Assembly (NCBI GenBank): GCA_001897425.1
Contig: MKSW01000003.1
Location: forward strand, 1 to 64,000
Direction of reading: 5' to 3'
From: Actinobacteria bacterium 69-20
Lineage (GTDB): Bacteria > Actinomycetota > Actinomycetes > Mycobacteriales > Nakamurellaceae
Length of the DNA stretch: 64,000 nucleotides
Below, one piece after another: positions 46,708 to 59,763 of the stretch; the stretch's first letter is position 1; the number at the start of each line of letters is the position of its first letter. The position numbers and the translations under genes were made by a program. The notes below the pieces were generated by a model that did not search any database, was not told the origin of the DNA, and saw only the letters and a list, made by a program, of their open reading frames with translations.

Positions 46708-46742
46708 CACTGCGGCTGGGGTGACACTGCGGTTGAGGTGAC
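46694..46742 (+). repeat. 17-bp tandem repeat across the exonuclease stop
   Basis: TGCGGTTGAAGTGACAC (46694-46710), TGCGGCTGGGGTGACAC (46711-46727) and TGCGGTTGAGGTGAC (46728-46742); degenerate echoes continue to about 46780. The gene's own TGA lies in the first copy. Confidence 0.8.
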
Positions 46743-46829
46743 TGCCATTGAGGTAGCGGTGTCGTTGAAGTGACTGTGGGCACTGTAGGCCCGGTGAGGC
46801 CGGGACCGGCGCCATGGGAAAATGGGGTC

Positions 46830-47801
46830 ATGTCTGACCCACGTAGCCAGGCGGCGCAGGCTGCCCTATCGGCAGCGTTCTCCCGGGCCGTCGACCTGTC
46901 GTCACTCAGCCGCCGGCCTGCTTCGCCCGGGGGCGCGGCGGGTGCCGGCCCGTCGGCGGCGTCCGCCGGCGCATCCGTGTCGGTGGAGGGCGAGCGGCCG
47001 AACGTGGTTGACGTGACCGACGCGTCCTTCGAGGCCGTGCTGGCGCAGTCCACGCGGGTCCCGGTGGTCGTCGACCTGTGGGCGAGCTGGTGCGGGCCGT
47101 GCAAGCAGCTCTCGCCGGTGCTGGAAAAACTCGCCGCCGAGGGCCACGGGGCGTGGATCCTCGCGAAGGTCGACGTGGATGCCAACCCCGGTATCTCCCA
47201 GGCGTTCCAGGTGCAGTCGATCCCCACTGTGGTGGCGATCGCCGGTGGCCGGCCGGTGGCGGCCTTCTCCGGGGCGCAGCCGGAACCGCAGGTCCGCGCG
47301 TGGATCACCTCGCTCCTCGACCAGCTGCGCGATGCGTTGCCCGGCATCAGGGAGGCCGAGGCGGCTGCGCCGCCGCCCGAACCGGAGCCGGAGGATCCGC
47401 GCATGGTCGCGGCCGCCGACGCAAACGACCGAGGGGACTACGAGGCTGCTGCCGAGATCTACCGCGGTGTCCTCGCCGAAGAGCCCGGGCACGCGGAGGC
47501 CGCATCGGGCCTGGCCTGGTCGGAGCTCTTCGCCCGCGCCGCGCAGGCACCGGACGACGCCGTCGCGCTCAGTGACGCTGCTCCGGCCGACGTGTCCGCC
47601 GCGATCGCTGCGGCGGACACGGAGGTCTCCCAGGGTGCAGCCGCTACCGCCTTCGCCCGCCTCGTCACGGCGATACGGCTCACCGCCGACGACGAGCGAA
47701 CGCGCGCGAAGGAGCATCTGCTGCTGCTGTTCGAGCTGTTCGCGGCTGATGATCCGGACGTGATGAAGGCGCGCAGGGCGCTCGCCGCGGCCCTGTACTG
47801 A
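46830..47801 (+). CDS. CnoX/YbbN-like thioredoxin-TPR co-chaperone
   Basis: 323 residues. A ~60-residue Ala/Ser/Gly-rich start, a thioredoxin domain with VVDLWASWCGPCKQLSPVLEK (WCGPC, about 85-92) and cis-Pro in VQSIPTVVAIAGG, then a TPR region (AAEIYRGVLAEEPGHAEAASG; ARLVTAIRLTADDERTR). Related proteins hold oxidised clients for GroEL. With CxxC intact, disulphide exchange remains possible. ATG 46830. Confidence 0.88.
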   Translation: MSDPRSQAAQAALSAAFSRAVDLSSLSRRPASPGGAAGAGPSAASAGASVSVEGERPNVVDVTDASFEAVLAQSTRVPVVVDLWASWCGPCKQLSPVLEKLAAEGHGAWILAKVDVDANPGISQAFQVQSIPTVVAIAGGRPVAAFSGAQPEPQVRAWITSLLDQLRDALPGIREAEAAAPPPEPEPEDPRMVAAADANDRGDYEAAAEIYRGVLAEEPGHAEAASGLAWSELFARAAQAPDDAVALSDAAPADVSAAIAAADTEVSQGAAATAFARLVTAIRLTADDERTRAKEHLLLLFELFAADDPDVMKARRALAAALY

Positions 47802-47824
47802 CGCTTCAACACTGACGCTTCAAC
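47797..47824 (+). repeat. 14-bp tandem duplication across the cnoX-like stop
   Basis: ACTGACGCTTCAAC at 47797-47810 and again at 47811-47824. The TGA stop (47799-47801) is in the first copy. Confidence 0.85.
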
Positions 47825-47832
47825 GCTGCGCT

Positions 47833-47855
47833 GGCGGCGGCACCGATCAGCCGCC
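47833..47855. terminator. Possible bidirectional hairpin between convergent genes
   Basis: GGCGGC (47833-47838) and GCCGCC (47850-47855) form a six-pair stem between the thioredoxin-like gene and the end of the metalloprotease gene. Confidence 0.35.
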
Positions 47856-47881
47856 GGGCGAGCAGGGCGCTCGGCCGGACG

Positions 47882-49261
47882 TCATCCGCAGGCAGATCGG
47901 CCGCCGTGGAAACCGTCCGCGTAGGCGGCTAGGTCGGCGAAGGTGACGTGCGGCTGGGCACGCACCGCCGCGAGTCCTTCGTCCGCATCCCCGGGCCAGG
48001 ATCCGAGCGAGCCGGGCTGGGCATGGCCGAAGACCGATGCCACCCATGCACCGGCGAAACATGCAGTCTCCGTGGACGTTCGGGAACGCTGGCGCCCGAT
48101 GGTCAGCGCCAGCACGGTCGCTTGTGCGAACTGGCCGTGAGCTGCCGTCACGTCGAGCAGGCCGCTCGCCGTCGCCTCGCGCACGTCGGCGTCGAACGCG
48201 CCGTCCGGTGTCGCGGCGTCGGCAGGCGCCGCGAACTCCCACACCGACTTCTCGGCAGCCGCGAGCAGCGCGCGGCGGCTGGTGAACCGTGGCGTCGATC
48301 CCGAGGTGCTGCCGCTGGCGACCTCGCCCAGCGTGGCGTGCATCGTGTCCGTCGTCATGGCCCGGCACGCGGTAGCCCCGCCCCGATATCCGCGCAGCAC
48401 CCAGCTGAGCCGGTCGAGGGCGAGCCCGTGCGCGGTCGGATCCGAGGGCGACACCGTCGCCGGGTCGGAGAAGTCGAGCAGCGGACCGACCGCGTCGACC
48501 AGGGCGTCCTCGCCGAGATGCACGTGTGCGGCATGGCCCTTGATCACCCATGCCAGAAACGCCCCCGCGTCGCAGTCGGCACGGGCCTCTCCGAGCAACG
48601 AACCGTGTGAATCTGTCGAGCCGTCGGACGGACTCGCGGTCGAGCCTCCTGTGGAACCGCCGGCTGTGCCCGCCATCTCGGCCTGGGCGGCGTGGCCGAA
48701 CTCGTGCGCGAAGGTGGTGACCAGCCCGCCGATCCCGTACCGGTGCAGTAGGACCGGAACCAATGTCGATGCGTCGTAGACGATTCCGTCATCGGAGGGA
48801 CAGTAGAAGGCGTTGCCCACGATTTGTGACGGGCTTGAGACGCATGGCGCACTGCCGGTCCCGGCGGTCGAGTCCATGGCGGTGAGGCCGCCCGCGAGCG
48901 GCACGAACGGTCGCCCGGTGAGGCCCGGCATCTCGTCGGACCAGAACGTTGTGAGGTCGGTGATCGTCGCCATGATCAGGTGTTCTTCGGCGGCAGCGTG
49001 CGGCCCCGACCCGGACGACGGAACCCGCCGGATGGGCATGGCGCCGCCGCTCACGTCGATATAGTCGGCCGCCTGCGCCGTGCCGCGTACCGCGCCGAAT
49101 CCGCCGTCGCGTAGCACCGCGATCGCGACCACCGCTCCGGCCGCGATCATCGCGATCCCCAGGGTGACGACGACAACGAGGCCGATGGTCCGGGTCGCCC
49201 GCCGCTCCCGCACGTGCCGATCCGCGGGGGCGGCTATTTCGTGTCGTCCGGGACCAGCCAT
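47882..49261 (-). CDS. Membrane-anchored zinc metallopeptidase
   Basis: 459 residues. One transmembrane helix near residues 26-48 ([20 protein letters not shown]), then an extracytoplasmic domain with the HExxH motif [19 protein letters not shown] (about residues 190-208) and a downstream acidic [14 protein letters not shown] that would supply the third ligand, as in neutral zinc metallopeptidases. Several Ser/Gly/Thr repeats ([18 protein letters not shown]) lie between them. Six to seven cysteines suggest disulphides. Start ATG 49261 overlaps the end of glgB by 28 bases, so it is the last gene of the glgE operon; its link to glucan is unknown. Confidence 0.82.
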   Translation of the reverse strand: MAGPGRHEIAAPADRHVRERRATRTIGLVVVVTLGIAMIAAGAVVAIAVLRDGGFGAVRGTAQAADYIDVSGGAMPIRRVPSSGSGPHAAAEEHLIMATITDLTTFWSDEMPGLTGRPFVPLAGGLTAMDSTAGTGSAPCVSSPSQIVGNAFYCPSDDGIVYDASTLVPVLLHRYGIGGLVTTFAHEFGHAAQAEMAGTAGGSTGGSTASPSDGSTDSHGSLLGEARADCDAGAFLAWVIKGHAAHVHLGEDALVDAVGPLLDFSDPATVSPSDPTAHGLALDRLSWVLRGYRGGATACRAMTTDTMHATLGEVASGSTSGSTPRFTSRRALLAAAEKSVWEFAAPADAATPDGAFDADVREATASGLLDVTAAHGQFAQATVLALTIGRQRSRTSTETACFAGAWVASVFGHAQPGSLGSWPGDADEGLAAVRAQPHVTFADLAAYADGFHGGRSACG

Positions 49262-51549
49262 ATCGCTCCCAGTGGTGGGACAACGAGCTGGGCCGACGCC
49301 GGCTGCCCGTGCATCGACGCGCCCACGGCGCGAACGTGGCCGAGGTTGCCCAGGCCCGACCCACTGTAGATTTCCGCGTCGGTGTTGAGCACCTCCCGCC
49401 ACAGGCCGTCACGGGGCAGGCCCACCTGGTACCGGTGGTGCGGTACCGCCGAGAAGTTCGCGATGCAGACGAGCGGCGATCCCTCCGGATCCCAGCGGAT
49501 GAATGCGTACACGTTCCCGGCGGAGTCGTTCGCATCGATCCAGGAGAAGCCCTCCGGGGTGAAGTCCTGCGTGTACAGCGGCGGGTGCGTCCGGTACAGC
49601 CGGTTGAGATCGCCGACCAGCCGGCGGATCCCGGCGTGGAACGGCTCCTCGGCCACCTGCCACGGAAGTTCGGCCGCCTCGTTCCACTCCCAGGGGTTGC
49701 CGAACTCGCCGCCCATGAAAAGCAGTTGCTTGCCCGGATGCGCCCACTGGTACGCGAAGTAAGCCCGCAGGGTCGCGGCCTTCCGCCAGTCGTCGCCGGG
49801 GACCCGGCCCCACAGCGACCCCTTGCCGTACACCACTTCGTCATGGGACAGCGGCAGCACGAACTGTTCGGAATAGGCGTACATCATGGCGAACGTCATG
49901 TCGTGGTGATGCCAGGAGCGGTGCACCGGGTCGCGGCCGATGTAGGAGAGCGTGTCGTGCATCCAGCCCATGTTCCATTTGAGGCCGAACCCGAGGCCGC
50001 CGAGGTGCGTGGGGCGGGTGACGCCGGACCACGACGTCGACTCCTCCGCGATCATCACCACGCCCGGCAGGACCTTGCCGACCGTGGCCGTCGTCTCCTG
50101 CAGGAACGACACCGCGTCGAGGTTCTCGTTGCCCCCGTACTGGTTCGGCACCCACTCGCCCGGTTTGCGTGAATAGTCCAGGTACAGCATGGAGGCCACC
50201 GCGTCCACGCGGAGACCATCGAGATGGAACTCTTCGAGCCAGTAGAGGGCGTTGGCCACCAGGAAGTTGCGGACCTCCCGCCGGCCGAAGTCGAAGACGA
50301 GCGTGCCCCAGTCCGGTTGCGCGCCCCGCCGCGGGTCCGGGTGTTCGTAGAGCGGTGTGCCGTCGAACCTGGCGAGTGCCCACTCGTCGCGCGGGAAGTG
50401 CGCCGGCACCCAGTCCAGGATGACGCCGTATCCGTGGCGGTGCAGCGTGTCCACCAGGTACCGGAAGTCGTCGGGGGACCCGAGCCGCGGATCGACCGCG
50501 TAGTACGCCGTCACCTGGTAGCCCCAGGAGCCGCCGAACGGATGCCCGGCCAGCGGCAGGAACTCCACGTGGGTGAAGCCGGTCGAGTCGAGGTAGTCCA
50601 CGAGCGCGTGCGCCAGGTCCCGGTAGCCGAGCCCGGACCGCCAGGAACCGGCGTGCACCTCGTAGATCGACATCGGCCGATCGGCCCAGCCGCGCGCGGC
50701 GCGCTCGGCCGTCCAGTCCTGGTCCGTCCAGACGTGTCCGGATTCGTACACCATCGAGGCGGTGGCCGGCGGCAGCTCCGACGTGAACGCGACCGGGTCC
50801 GCCTTGTCCCGCCAGACACCGTCGCGGCCGAGAACCTGGTACTTGTACCGGGTCCCGGTCCCGATGCCCGGCACGAAGAGCTCCCACACCCCCGAGGAGC
50901 CCATCATCCGCATGGGGGTCCCGGCGCCGGACCAGTAGTCGAAGTCGCCGGTCAGGCGCACGCCGCGAGCATTCGGCGCCCATACGGCGAACGACGTCCC
51001 GGTCACCTCGCCGCCCGGCGTCGGATAGCTGCGTACGTGCGACCCGAGCACCTGCCACAGTTTCTCGTGACGACCCTCGCGGATGAGGTGCTGGTCGACC
51101 TCGCCGACCGTCGGCAGCCATCGGTAGGGGTCGTCCACCTCGTAGACGGCGTCCGGGCCGTAGTCGACGCGCAGCCGGTAATCGCCGACCTCGCCCGGAA
51201 CGATAGCGGCGAAGATGCCGCCGTGGACGTGGTCCATGGGGACCTCTCGCCCGCCGGTCAGCAGTGTCACCGCCTTCGCATGGTGCCGGAGCGTGCGTAC
51301 GACGGTCGTCCCGTCGCCCTGTGCGTGGCAGCCGAGGATCGCGTGCGGGTCTCTCGTATCCCCGCCGATCACCTTCTCGTAGTCCGCGATGCTCGGCTGC
51401 CGAACCGCGTCATCACCGGCGTGCGGCTCGGCGTCGGTGGTGCTGCGGCCTGCGGCGGTAGCGCTCCGGTCGGCGGCGGTGGAGGCGCTGCGGCCCGCGT
51501 CGGTACCGCTGCGGCCCGCGTCCGAGGGGCCGTTCGGCGGGATGGGCAT
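49234..51549 (-). CDS. glgB: 1,4-alpha-glucan branching enzyme
   Basis: 771-residue GH13 enzyme making alpha-1,6 branches in glucan. Order: disordered Ser/Ala/Asp/Arg N-terminus (first ~40 residues, repeated GRS units), two CBM48-like domains, then the barrel with catalytic Asp in [17 protein letters not shown] and Glu in [11 protein letters not shown], and [18 protein letters not shown] 51549 was chosen over 51579 since GGAG is eight bases upstream. Pathway partner of GlgE: it branches the chains GlgE extends. Confidence 0.95.
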   Translation of the reverse strand: MPIPPNGPSDAGRSGTDAGRSASTAADRSATAAGRSTTDAEPHAGDDAVRQPSIADYEKVIGGDTRDPHAILGCHAQGDGTTVVRTLRHHAKAVTLLTGGREVPMDHVHGGIFAAIVPGEVGDYRLRVDYGPDAVYEVDDPYRWLPTVGEVDQHLIREGRHEKLWQVLGSHVRSYPTPGGEVTGTSFAVWAPNARGVRLTGDFDYWSGAGTPMRMMGSSGVWELFVPGIGTGTRYKYQVLGRDGVWRDKADPVAFTSELPPATASMVYESGHVWTDQDWTAERAARGWADRPMSIYEVHAGSWRSGLGYRDLAHALVDYLDSTGFTHVEFLPLAGHPFGGSWGYQVTAYYAVDPRLGSPDDFRYLVDTLHRHGYGVILDWVPAHFPRDEWALARFDGTPLYEHPDPRRGAQPDWGTLVFDFGRREVRNFLVANALYWLEEFHLDGLRVDAVASMLYLDYSRKPGEWVPNQYGGNENLDAVSFLQETTATVGKVLPGVVMIAEESTSWSGVTRPTHLGGLGFGLKWNMGWMHDTLSYIGRDPVHRSWHHHDMTFAMMYAYSEQFVLPLSHDEVVYGKGSLWGRVPGDDWRKAATLRAYFAYQWAHPGKQLLFMGGEFGNPWEWNEAAELPWQVAEEPFHAGIRRLVGDLNRLYRTHPPLYTQDFTPEGFSWIDANDSAGNVYAFIRWDPEGSPLVCIANFSAVPHHRYQVGLPRDGLWREVLNTDAEIYSGSGLGNLGHVRAVGASMHGQPASAQLVVPPLGAIWLVPDDTK

Positions 51550-51603
51550 GATGGTCGCTCCGTTCGATCGGCACGGCATTCGGCGTCGGATGGGGTGGCA
51601 GGG

Positions 51604-53021
51604 TCAGCCGGGCTCGGTCAACTCCCGGATCGCCGCGAGCGGAATCTGCTCCCATCCCGGGCGGTGTCGGTGCTCATAGGCGACCTCGTACACCGCCTTG
51701 TCCAACTCGAACGCGATGGACAGGGCCGGGCAGTCACGTGGATCGTGCCCGCTCGACGCCGCGTACCCGTCGAGGAACGCTTCCCGGTTGCGGGCGACCC
51801 ATTCGCCCGCGCGGTAGCTGCGTTGGCTGTCGAGCGGCCCGGCGGCCAGCATCTGGAACGCGGCGTAGTGGAAGGACCGCATCATCCCGGCGACGTCCCG
51901 CAGCCGCGAGTGGTGCTGCCGGCGTTCGGCAAGGGGCCGCGACGGCTCGCCCTCGAAGTCCAGCACGACCCAGCCGTCGACCGTCCGCAGCACCTGGCCG
52001 AGGTGCAGGTCGCCGTGGATTCGCTGGATCTCCAGCGGCTCTCCGGCGGCGGCCGGCTCGAGGCGGCCGTAGGTCTCGCGAACCCGGCTCATCACCGGTT
52101 CCAGCGCCGGCACGGACGCGCCGAGCCGCTCGGCGCGCGCGGCGAGTCGGCCGAACAGGGCCGCCCGATCGTCCGCGGTGCCCATCCGGACCCCGAACGC
52201 CTCGGCCAGGTCGTCGTGGACCTGCGCCACGGCGCGACCCAAGCGGTTGGCCTCGCCGGCGAAGTCGCCACCCACCTCGTCGGCGTGCAGATCGCCCTCC
52301 GCGAGCAGGTCACGGACACTGGTCGTGGCCATCGCCCAGCCGTCCGCGCTATTCGGCAGGAAGCGCGTGGCGAGCGCGAGAGTGCTGGCGTGCGTGCCCA
52401 TCTCGAACCGGATCTCGCCGACGAGGGTCGGGATATAGGCGCAATGCGACAGCGCCGCCAGCACCTCCGCGTCCGGGTTGGTCCCTTCGGCGACCCGGCG
52501 GAAGAACTTCATAATGATCTGATCGCCGTACACCACCGACGTGTTCGACTGCTCTGCCGTGAGCACGCGGCCGGGGAGGTCGACGTCGATGACGGCGTCC
52601 GGGCTGTGCCGTGCCGTCACCGCCCCGGCCCGCGTGTCCTCGGCCAAAGCACGCAGCAACAGCCCGGTGACGTCGCGATCGTGCAGCGCGTCGTAGCAGA
52701 TCTCGTTGCCGACAGTGCCGATGATGGCGTGCTGCACATGCGGTGGGACGTCCGAGCGCCAGCCGATGAGCACCTGGTACATCATGTCCGGCGGCTCCGA
52801 TTCCGCGTGCAGCAGCAGCAGGTCCACGCCGAGCTCCGCGGTTTCGAACACGGGCTCACGCCGGAACAGCGTCATACCCGCCGCGGCCTGTGCCTGGCCC
52901 GGGAACCACCGCTGCGCGGGCAACCAAGCGATCAGCTGGGCCATGAGCGCCGCATCGTCCCCGCGCGATCCGGCGCCGTCGTGCGACACGGGTTCGGTGG
53001 GGGACGCGTTGTGGTGGGCAC

Positions 53022-53025
<4 letters not shown>
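51604..53025 (-). CDS. pep2: Maltokinase
   Basis: 473 residues; phosphorylates maltose to maltose-1-phosphate, the donor for GlgE. Kinase-like fold: N-terminal cap ([16 protein letters not shown], the family's hallmark RWFP), catalytic loop [15 protein letters not shown], metal-binding [17 protein letters not shown]. Overlaps the treS stop in ATGA (53022-53025), so TreS and Pep2 are made together, matching their complex in mycobacteria. The sequence carries one motif copy (52864-52877). Confidence 0.95.
52864..52877 (+). repeat. GAACAGCGTCATAC motif inside pep2
   Basis: Exact 14-base motif antisense to pep2; on the coding strand it is read Met-Thr-Leu-Phe. No convincing stem abuts it, perhaps because of coding constraint. 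Confidence 0.75.
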
Positions 53026-54842
<1,817 letters not shown>

Positions 54843-54888
54843 CGTGGGCTGCGCTCCTGGCGGGTGACGGCGGGACCTGACACGTCGA

Positions 54889-56886
54889 TCATCCCGGGAG
54901 CTGCACGTGCAGGATATGGGCGCTGCGCACCGCGGGCTCGAGGCGGATCGTGGTGTGCCGGGTGAAGCGGTAGCCCTCGCCGGAGAGCAGGTCGACGACG
55001 TCGAAATCGTCATTCCAGCCGAGGCCCAGTGCCGGCATGGTGAGGTCGGTGTGGCCCCAATGTTCGCCCCGCGAATCGAGGGCCACTACGAAGAGCAGTG
55101 TGTCGCCGGTGGTCTCGTCCCGCCGCGAATAGCACAGCAGGTTGTCGTTGTCGATATCGTGGAAGTGCAGGCCGCGCATGTGGTGCAGCGCGCTGTGGTT
55201 CTTCCGGATGGTGTTGAGCTGCGCGATCAGCGGCTCCAGCGACTGGCCCTGCTCCACGGGTGTGACGAAATCCCGCGGCCGGAGCTGGTACTTCTCCGAG
55301 TTCAGGTACTCCTCGCTGTCGGTGCGCACCGGCTCGTCTTCGAACAGCTCGAAGCCCGAGTAGACGCCCCAAGCCGGCGAGAGGGTCGCGGCGAGCACGG
55401 CCCGGATCGCGAACATGGGTCGACCGCCGTACGCGAGTGACGCGTGCAGGATGTCGGGCGTGTTCACGAAGAAGTTGGGCCGCATGTAGTACGAGGCCGC
55501 GGCTAGTTCGGTCGCATAATCGGTCAGCTCCGCCTTGCTGGTCCGCCAGGTGAAGTAGGTGTACGACTGGGCGAAGCCCACCTTGGCGAGCGTGTGCATC
55601 ATCGCGGGGCGGGTGAACGCCTCGGCCAGGAACACCACCTCGGGGTGTGTCCGGTGTACCTCGGCGATGAGCCATTGCCAGAAGTTGACCGGTTTGGTGT
55701 GCGGATTGTCGACGCGGAAGACGGTCACGCCGTGGCCGATCCAGAACTCCACGATCCGCAGCACCTCGCGATACAGCCCCTGCGGGTCGTTGTCGAAGTT
55801 CAGCGGATAGATGTCCTGGTACTTCTTCGGCGGGTTCTCCGCGTACGCGATCGAGCCGTCCGGCCTGGTGGTGAACCACTCCGGGTGCTCGGTGACCCAC
55901 GGATGGTCGGGCGCGCACTGCAGGGCGAGATCGAGCGCGACGGTTAGGCCGAGCTCCTCGGCGCGACCTACGAACGCGTCGAAGTCCGCAAGGGTTCCGA
56001 GCGCGGGATGAACAGCGTCATGGCCGCCGAGACGCGACCCGATGGCCCAGGGCGAGCCGACATCGCCGGGCTGCGCCGTTACCGCGTTGTTGCGGCCCTT
56101 GCGGCCGATCTCACCGATCGGGTGGATGGGTGGCAGGTACACCACGTCGAACCCCATCCGGGCGATCCGCGGCAACTCGTCGGCGGCGTCGGCGAACGTG
56201 CCGTGCCGCACCGGGGTGCCGTCGGAGGCGATCTGTGCGCCGGCCGATCGTGGGAAGAACTCGTACCATGCGCCGAACTCGGCGAGCGGCCGGTCGACCC
56301 AGATCTCGTACCGGTCCGATCGCGTGACGAGTTCGCGCACCGGATCTGCGGCCAGAACGGGCCAGAGATCGGCGGCCAGTGCCGAGCCGATGCGCTGGGC
56401 GAGCGGCAGCGTCGCATCGCGCAACGCGGCCGCGGCGGCGCGAATGACGTCCCGGTGCGCGTGGCCGGGCCGGCGGGCGATACGTTCCAGCAGTGCCGCG
56501 CCCGTTGCCAGGTCGTTCGTCATCTCGGCCGCGTCCTGCCCCGCAGCGACCTTTGCTTCGACGGCGTGTCGCCAGCTGGACAGCGGATCGCTCCACGCCT
56601 CGATCTGCAGCGTCCACGCCCCGATCCGGTCGGGGCTCACCTGGGCCCGGAACTGATCCGTTCCGGGCGCCCCGGGCAGCATCCGGAGCAGCGGACGGGC
56701 CGGTTCGCGGCGCCCGCCGGCGCTTGGCCCGGCCGGTCGGAAGAGCACATTCGCGCCGACAGCGTCATGTCCTTCGCGGAACACAGTGGCACCGATGTCG
56801 ATCGTCGCGCCGACGGTCGAATGGGCTGGGAAGCGGCCGCAATCAACGGTGGGCGTCACTGCGGTGATGGGGATTCGTCCGATCAC
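54889..56886 (-). CDS. glgE: Alpha-1,4-glucan:maltose-1-phosphate maltosyltransferase
   Basis: 665-residue GH13_3 enzyme that adds maltosyl units from maltose-1-phosphate to alpha-glucan. Nucleophile Asp in [18 protein letters not shown] and acid Glu in [30 protein letters not shown] and [13 protein letters not shown] [13 protein letters not shown] are hallmarks. First gene of the minus-strand operon glgE-treS-pep2-glgB-metallopeptidase, divergent from glgP across 207 bp. In M. tuberculosis loss of GlgE poisons cells with maltose-1-phosphate. Confidence 0.96.
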   Translation of the reverse strand: MIGRIPITAVTPTVDCGRFPAHSTVGATIDIGATVFREGHDAVGANVLFRPAGPSAGGRREPARPLLRMLPGAPGTDQFRAQVSPDRIGAWTLQIEAWSDPLSSWRHAVEAKVAAGQDAAEMTNDLATGAALLERIARRPGHAHRDVIRAAAAALRDATLPLAQRIGSALAADLWPVLAADPVRELVTRSDRYEIWVDRPLAEFGAWYEFFPRSAGAQIASDGTPVRHGTFADAADELPRIARMGFDVVYLPPIHPIGEIGRKGRNNAVTAQPGDVGSPWAIGSRLGGHDAVHPALGTLADFDAFVGRAEELGLTVALDLALQCAPDHPWVTEHPEWFTTRPDGSIAYAENPPKKYQDIYPLNFDNDPQGLYREVLRIVEFWIGHGVTVFRVDNPHTKPVNFWQWLIAEVHRTHPEVVFLAEAFTRPAMMHTLAKVGFAQSYTYFTWRTSKAELTDYATELAAASYYMRPNFFVNTPDILHASLAYGGRPMFAIRAVLAATLSPAWGVYSGFELFEDEPVRTDSEEYLNSEKYQLRPRDFVTPVEQGQSLEPLIAQLNTIRKNHSALHHMRGLHFHDIDNDNLLCYSRRDETTGDTLLFVVALDSRGEHWGHTDLTMPALGLGWNDDFDVVDLLSGEGYRFTRHTTIRLEPAVRSAHILHVQLPG

Positions 56887-57093
56887 GTGCCCAACGTACC
56901 GGGGTCGCCGCTACCCCGCGCACCGGTGGCGACCTGCCGGATCGGTGAGTCGAAGGAACGTGTTGGCGTGACATGCCGGGGCAGTGGCGTCCGCGGGTGC
57001 CGTCGGCGCGGTAGCGTCTGTCACGGTCGGCGCGCCGGGGAGACCCCTGCCGGCGGCCGCTGTGTTCGATCTCGATGTGCAAGGTGGAGTGAC

Positions 57094-59691
57094 GTGAAGG
57101 CCTATCGATCGTTGACGGTGCGTCCGCAGGCACCCGATGCGCTCGCCCCGCTGGAGCGGTTGATTCGTAATTTGCGGTGGACGTGGCACTCGCCCACGCG
57201 TGACCTGTTCGAAGAAATTGACCCTGCGGTGTGGCGGCAGGTCGGCGGGGATCCGCTCAAGCTCCTCAGCGCGGTTCCCGTCGGGCGGTTGGAGGCGTTG
57301 GCCGCGAACCAGGCTTTCCTCGATCACATGCACGGGTTGGACCGAGATTTGGACGAGTATCTGCGGCACGACGGCTGGTACCAGGCGCGCGAGGCGTCTC
57401 TCGCGGCCGCGGCCGAGGGCGATGGCCGCGCAGCGGCCGGCCCGAACGCGGTGGCGTATTTCTCCATGGAGTTCGGCATCTCCGACGTGCTGCCGAACTT
57501 CTCCGGCGGCCTCGGTGTGCTGGCCGGCGACCACCTGAAGTCGGCCTCGGATCTCGGCGTGCCGCTGGTTGCGGTCGGGCTGTTCTACCGATTCGGATAT
57601 TTCTCGCAGACGCTGTCGCGTGACGGCTGGCAGCAGGAGAACTACTCGGCGCACGACCCGCATTCCCTGATCATGGAGCCGGCACTCGATGCGGCCGGCG
57701 CCCCGCTGACCGTCGCCGTGGACATGCCGAATTCGCAGACACTGCACGCCAGGGTGTGGCTCGTCCGGGTCGGACGGGTACCCCTGCTGCTGCTCGATGC
57801 CGACGTCGAGGCGAACGACGATGCGCAGCGGCAGTCGACCGACCGTCTCTACGGCGGCGACCAGGACCATCGGATCCGCCAGGAGATCCTGCTCGGTGTC
57901 GGTGGCGCGCGCGCCGTGCGCGCCTACTGCGCCGCGAGCGGATTCCCGGCCCCCGAGGTGTTCCACATGAACGAGGGGCATGCCGGGTTCTCCGGCCTGG
58001 AGCGCATGAGCGCACTGGTGTCGCAGCAGGGGCTCTCGGTCGATGCCGCGCTGGCCACGGTGCGCGCCGGCACGGTGTTCACCACGCACACGCCGGTACC
58101 GGCCGGCATCGACCGGTTCCCGGTGGACCTCGTCCGCCACTATCTCAATGCCGATGCCGCGGGCATGTCCCGCCTGCTGCCGGGGATTCCCGCCGAGACC
58201 ATCATCGGGCTCGGCGCGGAGAACGATCACAGCCGGTTCAACATGGCGCATCTAGGCCTACGGATCGCGCAGCGGGCCAACGGCGTCGCGAAACTGCACG
58301 GGGCGGTCTCGCGCGCGATGTTCGCGGGTCTGTACCCCGGCTTCGACGTCGACGAGGTCCCGATCGGCTCGGTGACCAACGGCGTGCACCTGGCGACTTG
58401 GCAGGACCCCTCGATGCGGCCGATCGCGGTCGGTCTCGCCGGCGGCGCGGATCTGGACGTGTCGGAGTCGTGGCCCAATGCCGACGGCGTCGACCCGGCT
58501 CAGCTGTGGCGGCAACGCAGCCGGCTGCGGTCGCGCCTGGTCGACATGGCCCGGTCCGCGGTGCGCCGGTCCTGGCTCGATCGTGGACGCACTCTCGCCG
58601 AGCTCGGCTGGACCGAATCGATCCTGGACCCGAACGTGCTGACGATCGGGTTCGCGCGCCGCGTCTCGACCTACAAGCGGCTCACCTTGATGCTGCAGGA
58701 CCCCGAACGGTTCAAGGAGATCCTGCTGGACCCGGACCGCCCCGTGCAGATCGTCATCGCCGGCAAGGCGCATCCCGCCGACGACGGCGGCAAGCGGCTG
58801 ATGCAACAGATGGTCGCCTTCGCGGATGACCCCGAGGTGCGGCATCGCGTCGCGTATCTGCCGAACTACTCGATGTCCATGGCTGCCGTCCTCTGTGCCG
58901 GCGCCGACGTGTGGCTGAACAATCCGATCCGGCCGCAGGAGGCGTCGGGGACCTCCGGGATGAAGGCGGCGCTCAACGGCGCCCTCAACCTGTCGATCTC
59001 CGATGGCTGGTGGGACGAGCTCTACGACGGTCAGGACGGTTGGGAGATTCCGAGCGTTGACGTCGATGACGATGTTCGGCGCGATGCGCTCGAGGCCGCG
59101 GCTCTCTACGCCCTCTTGGAGGACCGCGTGGTGCCGTTGTTCTACGACCGGGGCCCGGAGGGGCGCCCGGACGGCTGGATCGACCGTGTCCGGCACACGC
59201 TGAGTTATCTCGGGCCGCGGGTGCAGGCCACCCGGATGGTCCGCGACTACGTCGAGCAGTACTACGCCCCCGCCGCGGTCAACGCTCGGATGCTCACCTC
59301 GGATGCCGCGGTCGCAGCCGAGTTCACGGCATGGCAGGCACGGGTACGGGAGGCCTGGCCACGCGTGCGGTTCCGCGGCGTGGACGTGTCGGGCATCGAT
59401 ACCGAACCGGCGCTCGGCCACACCATGACGGTCCGGGCCTACCTCGACCTCGGGGGGCTGACCGAGAACGACGTTCAGGTGCAGACCGTGATCGGCGGGC
59501 TGCACGCGGAGGGCCACCTCGAGGACGTCGACCTCGAACCGATGCGTTTCGTCGGCAACGGCGACGGCCACCGCTTCCAGGCGGAGGTGCCGCTGACCCG
59601 TGCGGGGTCATTGGGGTACACCGTGCGCGTGCTGCCGCGCCATGAGCTGCTGGCCAGCCCCGCCGAGATGGGCCTGGTCGCGACTCCGTGA
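57094..59691 (+). CDS. glgP: Alpha-glucan phosphorylase
   Basis: 865-residue GT35 enzyme releasing glucose-1-phosphate from glucan ends. PLP Lys is in EASGTSGMKAALNGALNLS; other motifs are AYFSMEFGISDVLPNFSGGLGVLAGDHLKSASDLG, VFHMNEGHAGF and KRLTLMLQDPERF. This is the N-terminally distinct DUF3417-containing subtype usual in actinobacteria. GTG 57094 begins MKAYRSLTVRP; AGGTGGAG upstream. Divergent from glgE, so synthesis and breakdown share a control region (56887-57093) in which I see no clear operator. Confidence 0.95.
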   Translation: MKAYRSLTVRPQAPDALAPLERLIRNLRWTWHSPTRDLFEEIDPAVWRQVGGDPLKLLSAVPVGRLEALAANQAFLDHMHGLDRDLDEYLRHDGWYQAREASLAAAAEGDGRAAAGPNAVAYFSMEFGISDVLPNFSGGLGVLAGDHLKSASDLGVPLVAVGLFYRFGYFSQTLSRDGWQQENYSAHDPHSLIMEPALDAAGAPLTVAVDMPNSQTLHARVWLVRVGRVPLLLLDADVEANDDAQRQSTDRLYGGDQDHRIRQEILLGVGGARAVRAYCAASGFPAPEVFHMNEGHAGFSGLERMSALVSQQGLSVDAALATVRAGTVFTTHTPVPAGIDRFPVDLVRHYLNADAAGMSRLLPGIPAETIIGLGAENDHSRFNMAHLGLRIAQRANGVAKLHGAVSRAMFAGLYPGFDVDEVPIGSVTNGVHLATWQDPSMRPIAVGLAGGADLDVSESWPNADGVDPAQLWRQRSRLRSRLVDMARSAVRRSWLDRGRTLAELGWTESILDPNVLTIGFARRVSTYKRLTLMLQDPERFKEILLDPDRPVQIVIAGKAHPADDGGKRLMQQMVAFADDPEVRHRVAYLPNYSMSMAAVLCAGADVWLNNPIRPQEASGTSGMKAALNGALNLSISDGWWDELYDGQDGWEIPSVDVDDDVRRDALEAAALYALLEDRVVPLFYDRGPEGRPDGWIDRVRHTLSYLGPRVQATRMVRDYVEQYYAPAAVNARMLTSDAAVAAEFTAWQARVREAWPRVRFRGVDVSGIDTEPALGHTMTVRAYLDLGGLTENDVQVQTVIGGLHAEGHLEDVDLEPMRFVGNGDGHRFQAEVPLTRAGSLGYTVRVLPRHELLASPAEMGLVATP

Positions 59692-59721
59692 CGCGGCCCT
59701 GACGCCCCGGAGCGAACCGCA

Positions 59722-59739
59722 GGCCGGTGCGCACCGGCC
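59722..59739. terminator. Palindromic hairpin between glgP and glgX
   Basis: GGCCGGTGCGCACCGGCC is a perfect 18-bp palindrome in the 72-bp gap between the convergent genes; it can terminate in both directions. Confidence 0.5.
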
Positions 59740-59763
59740 GATTCAGATCGCCATTCCGCCGGA

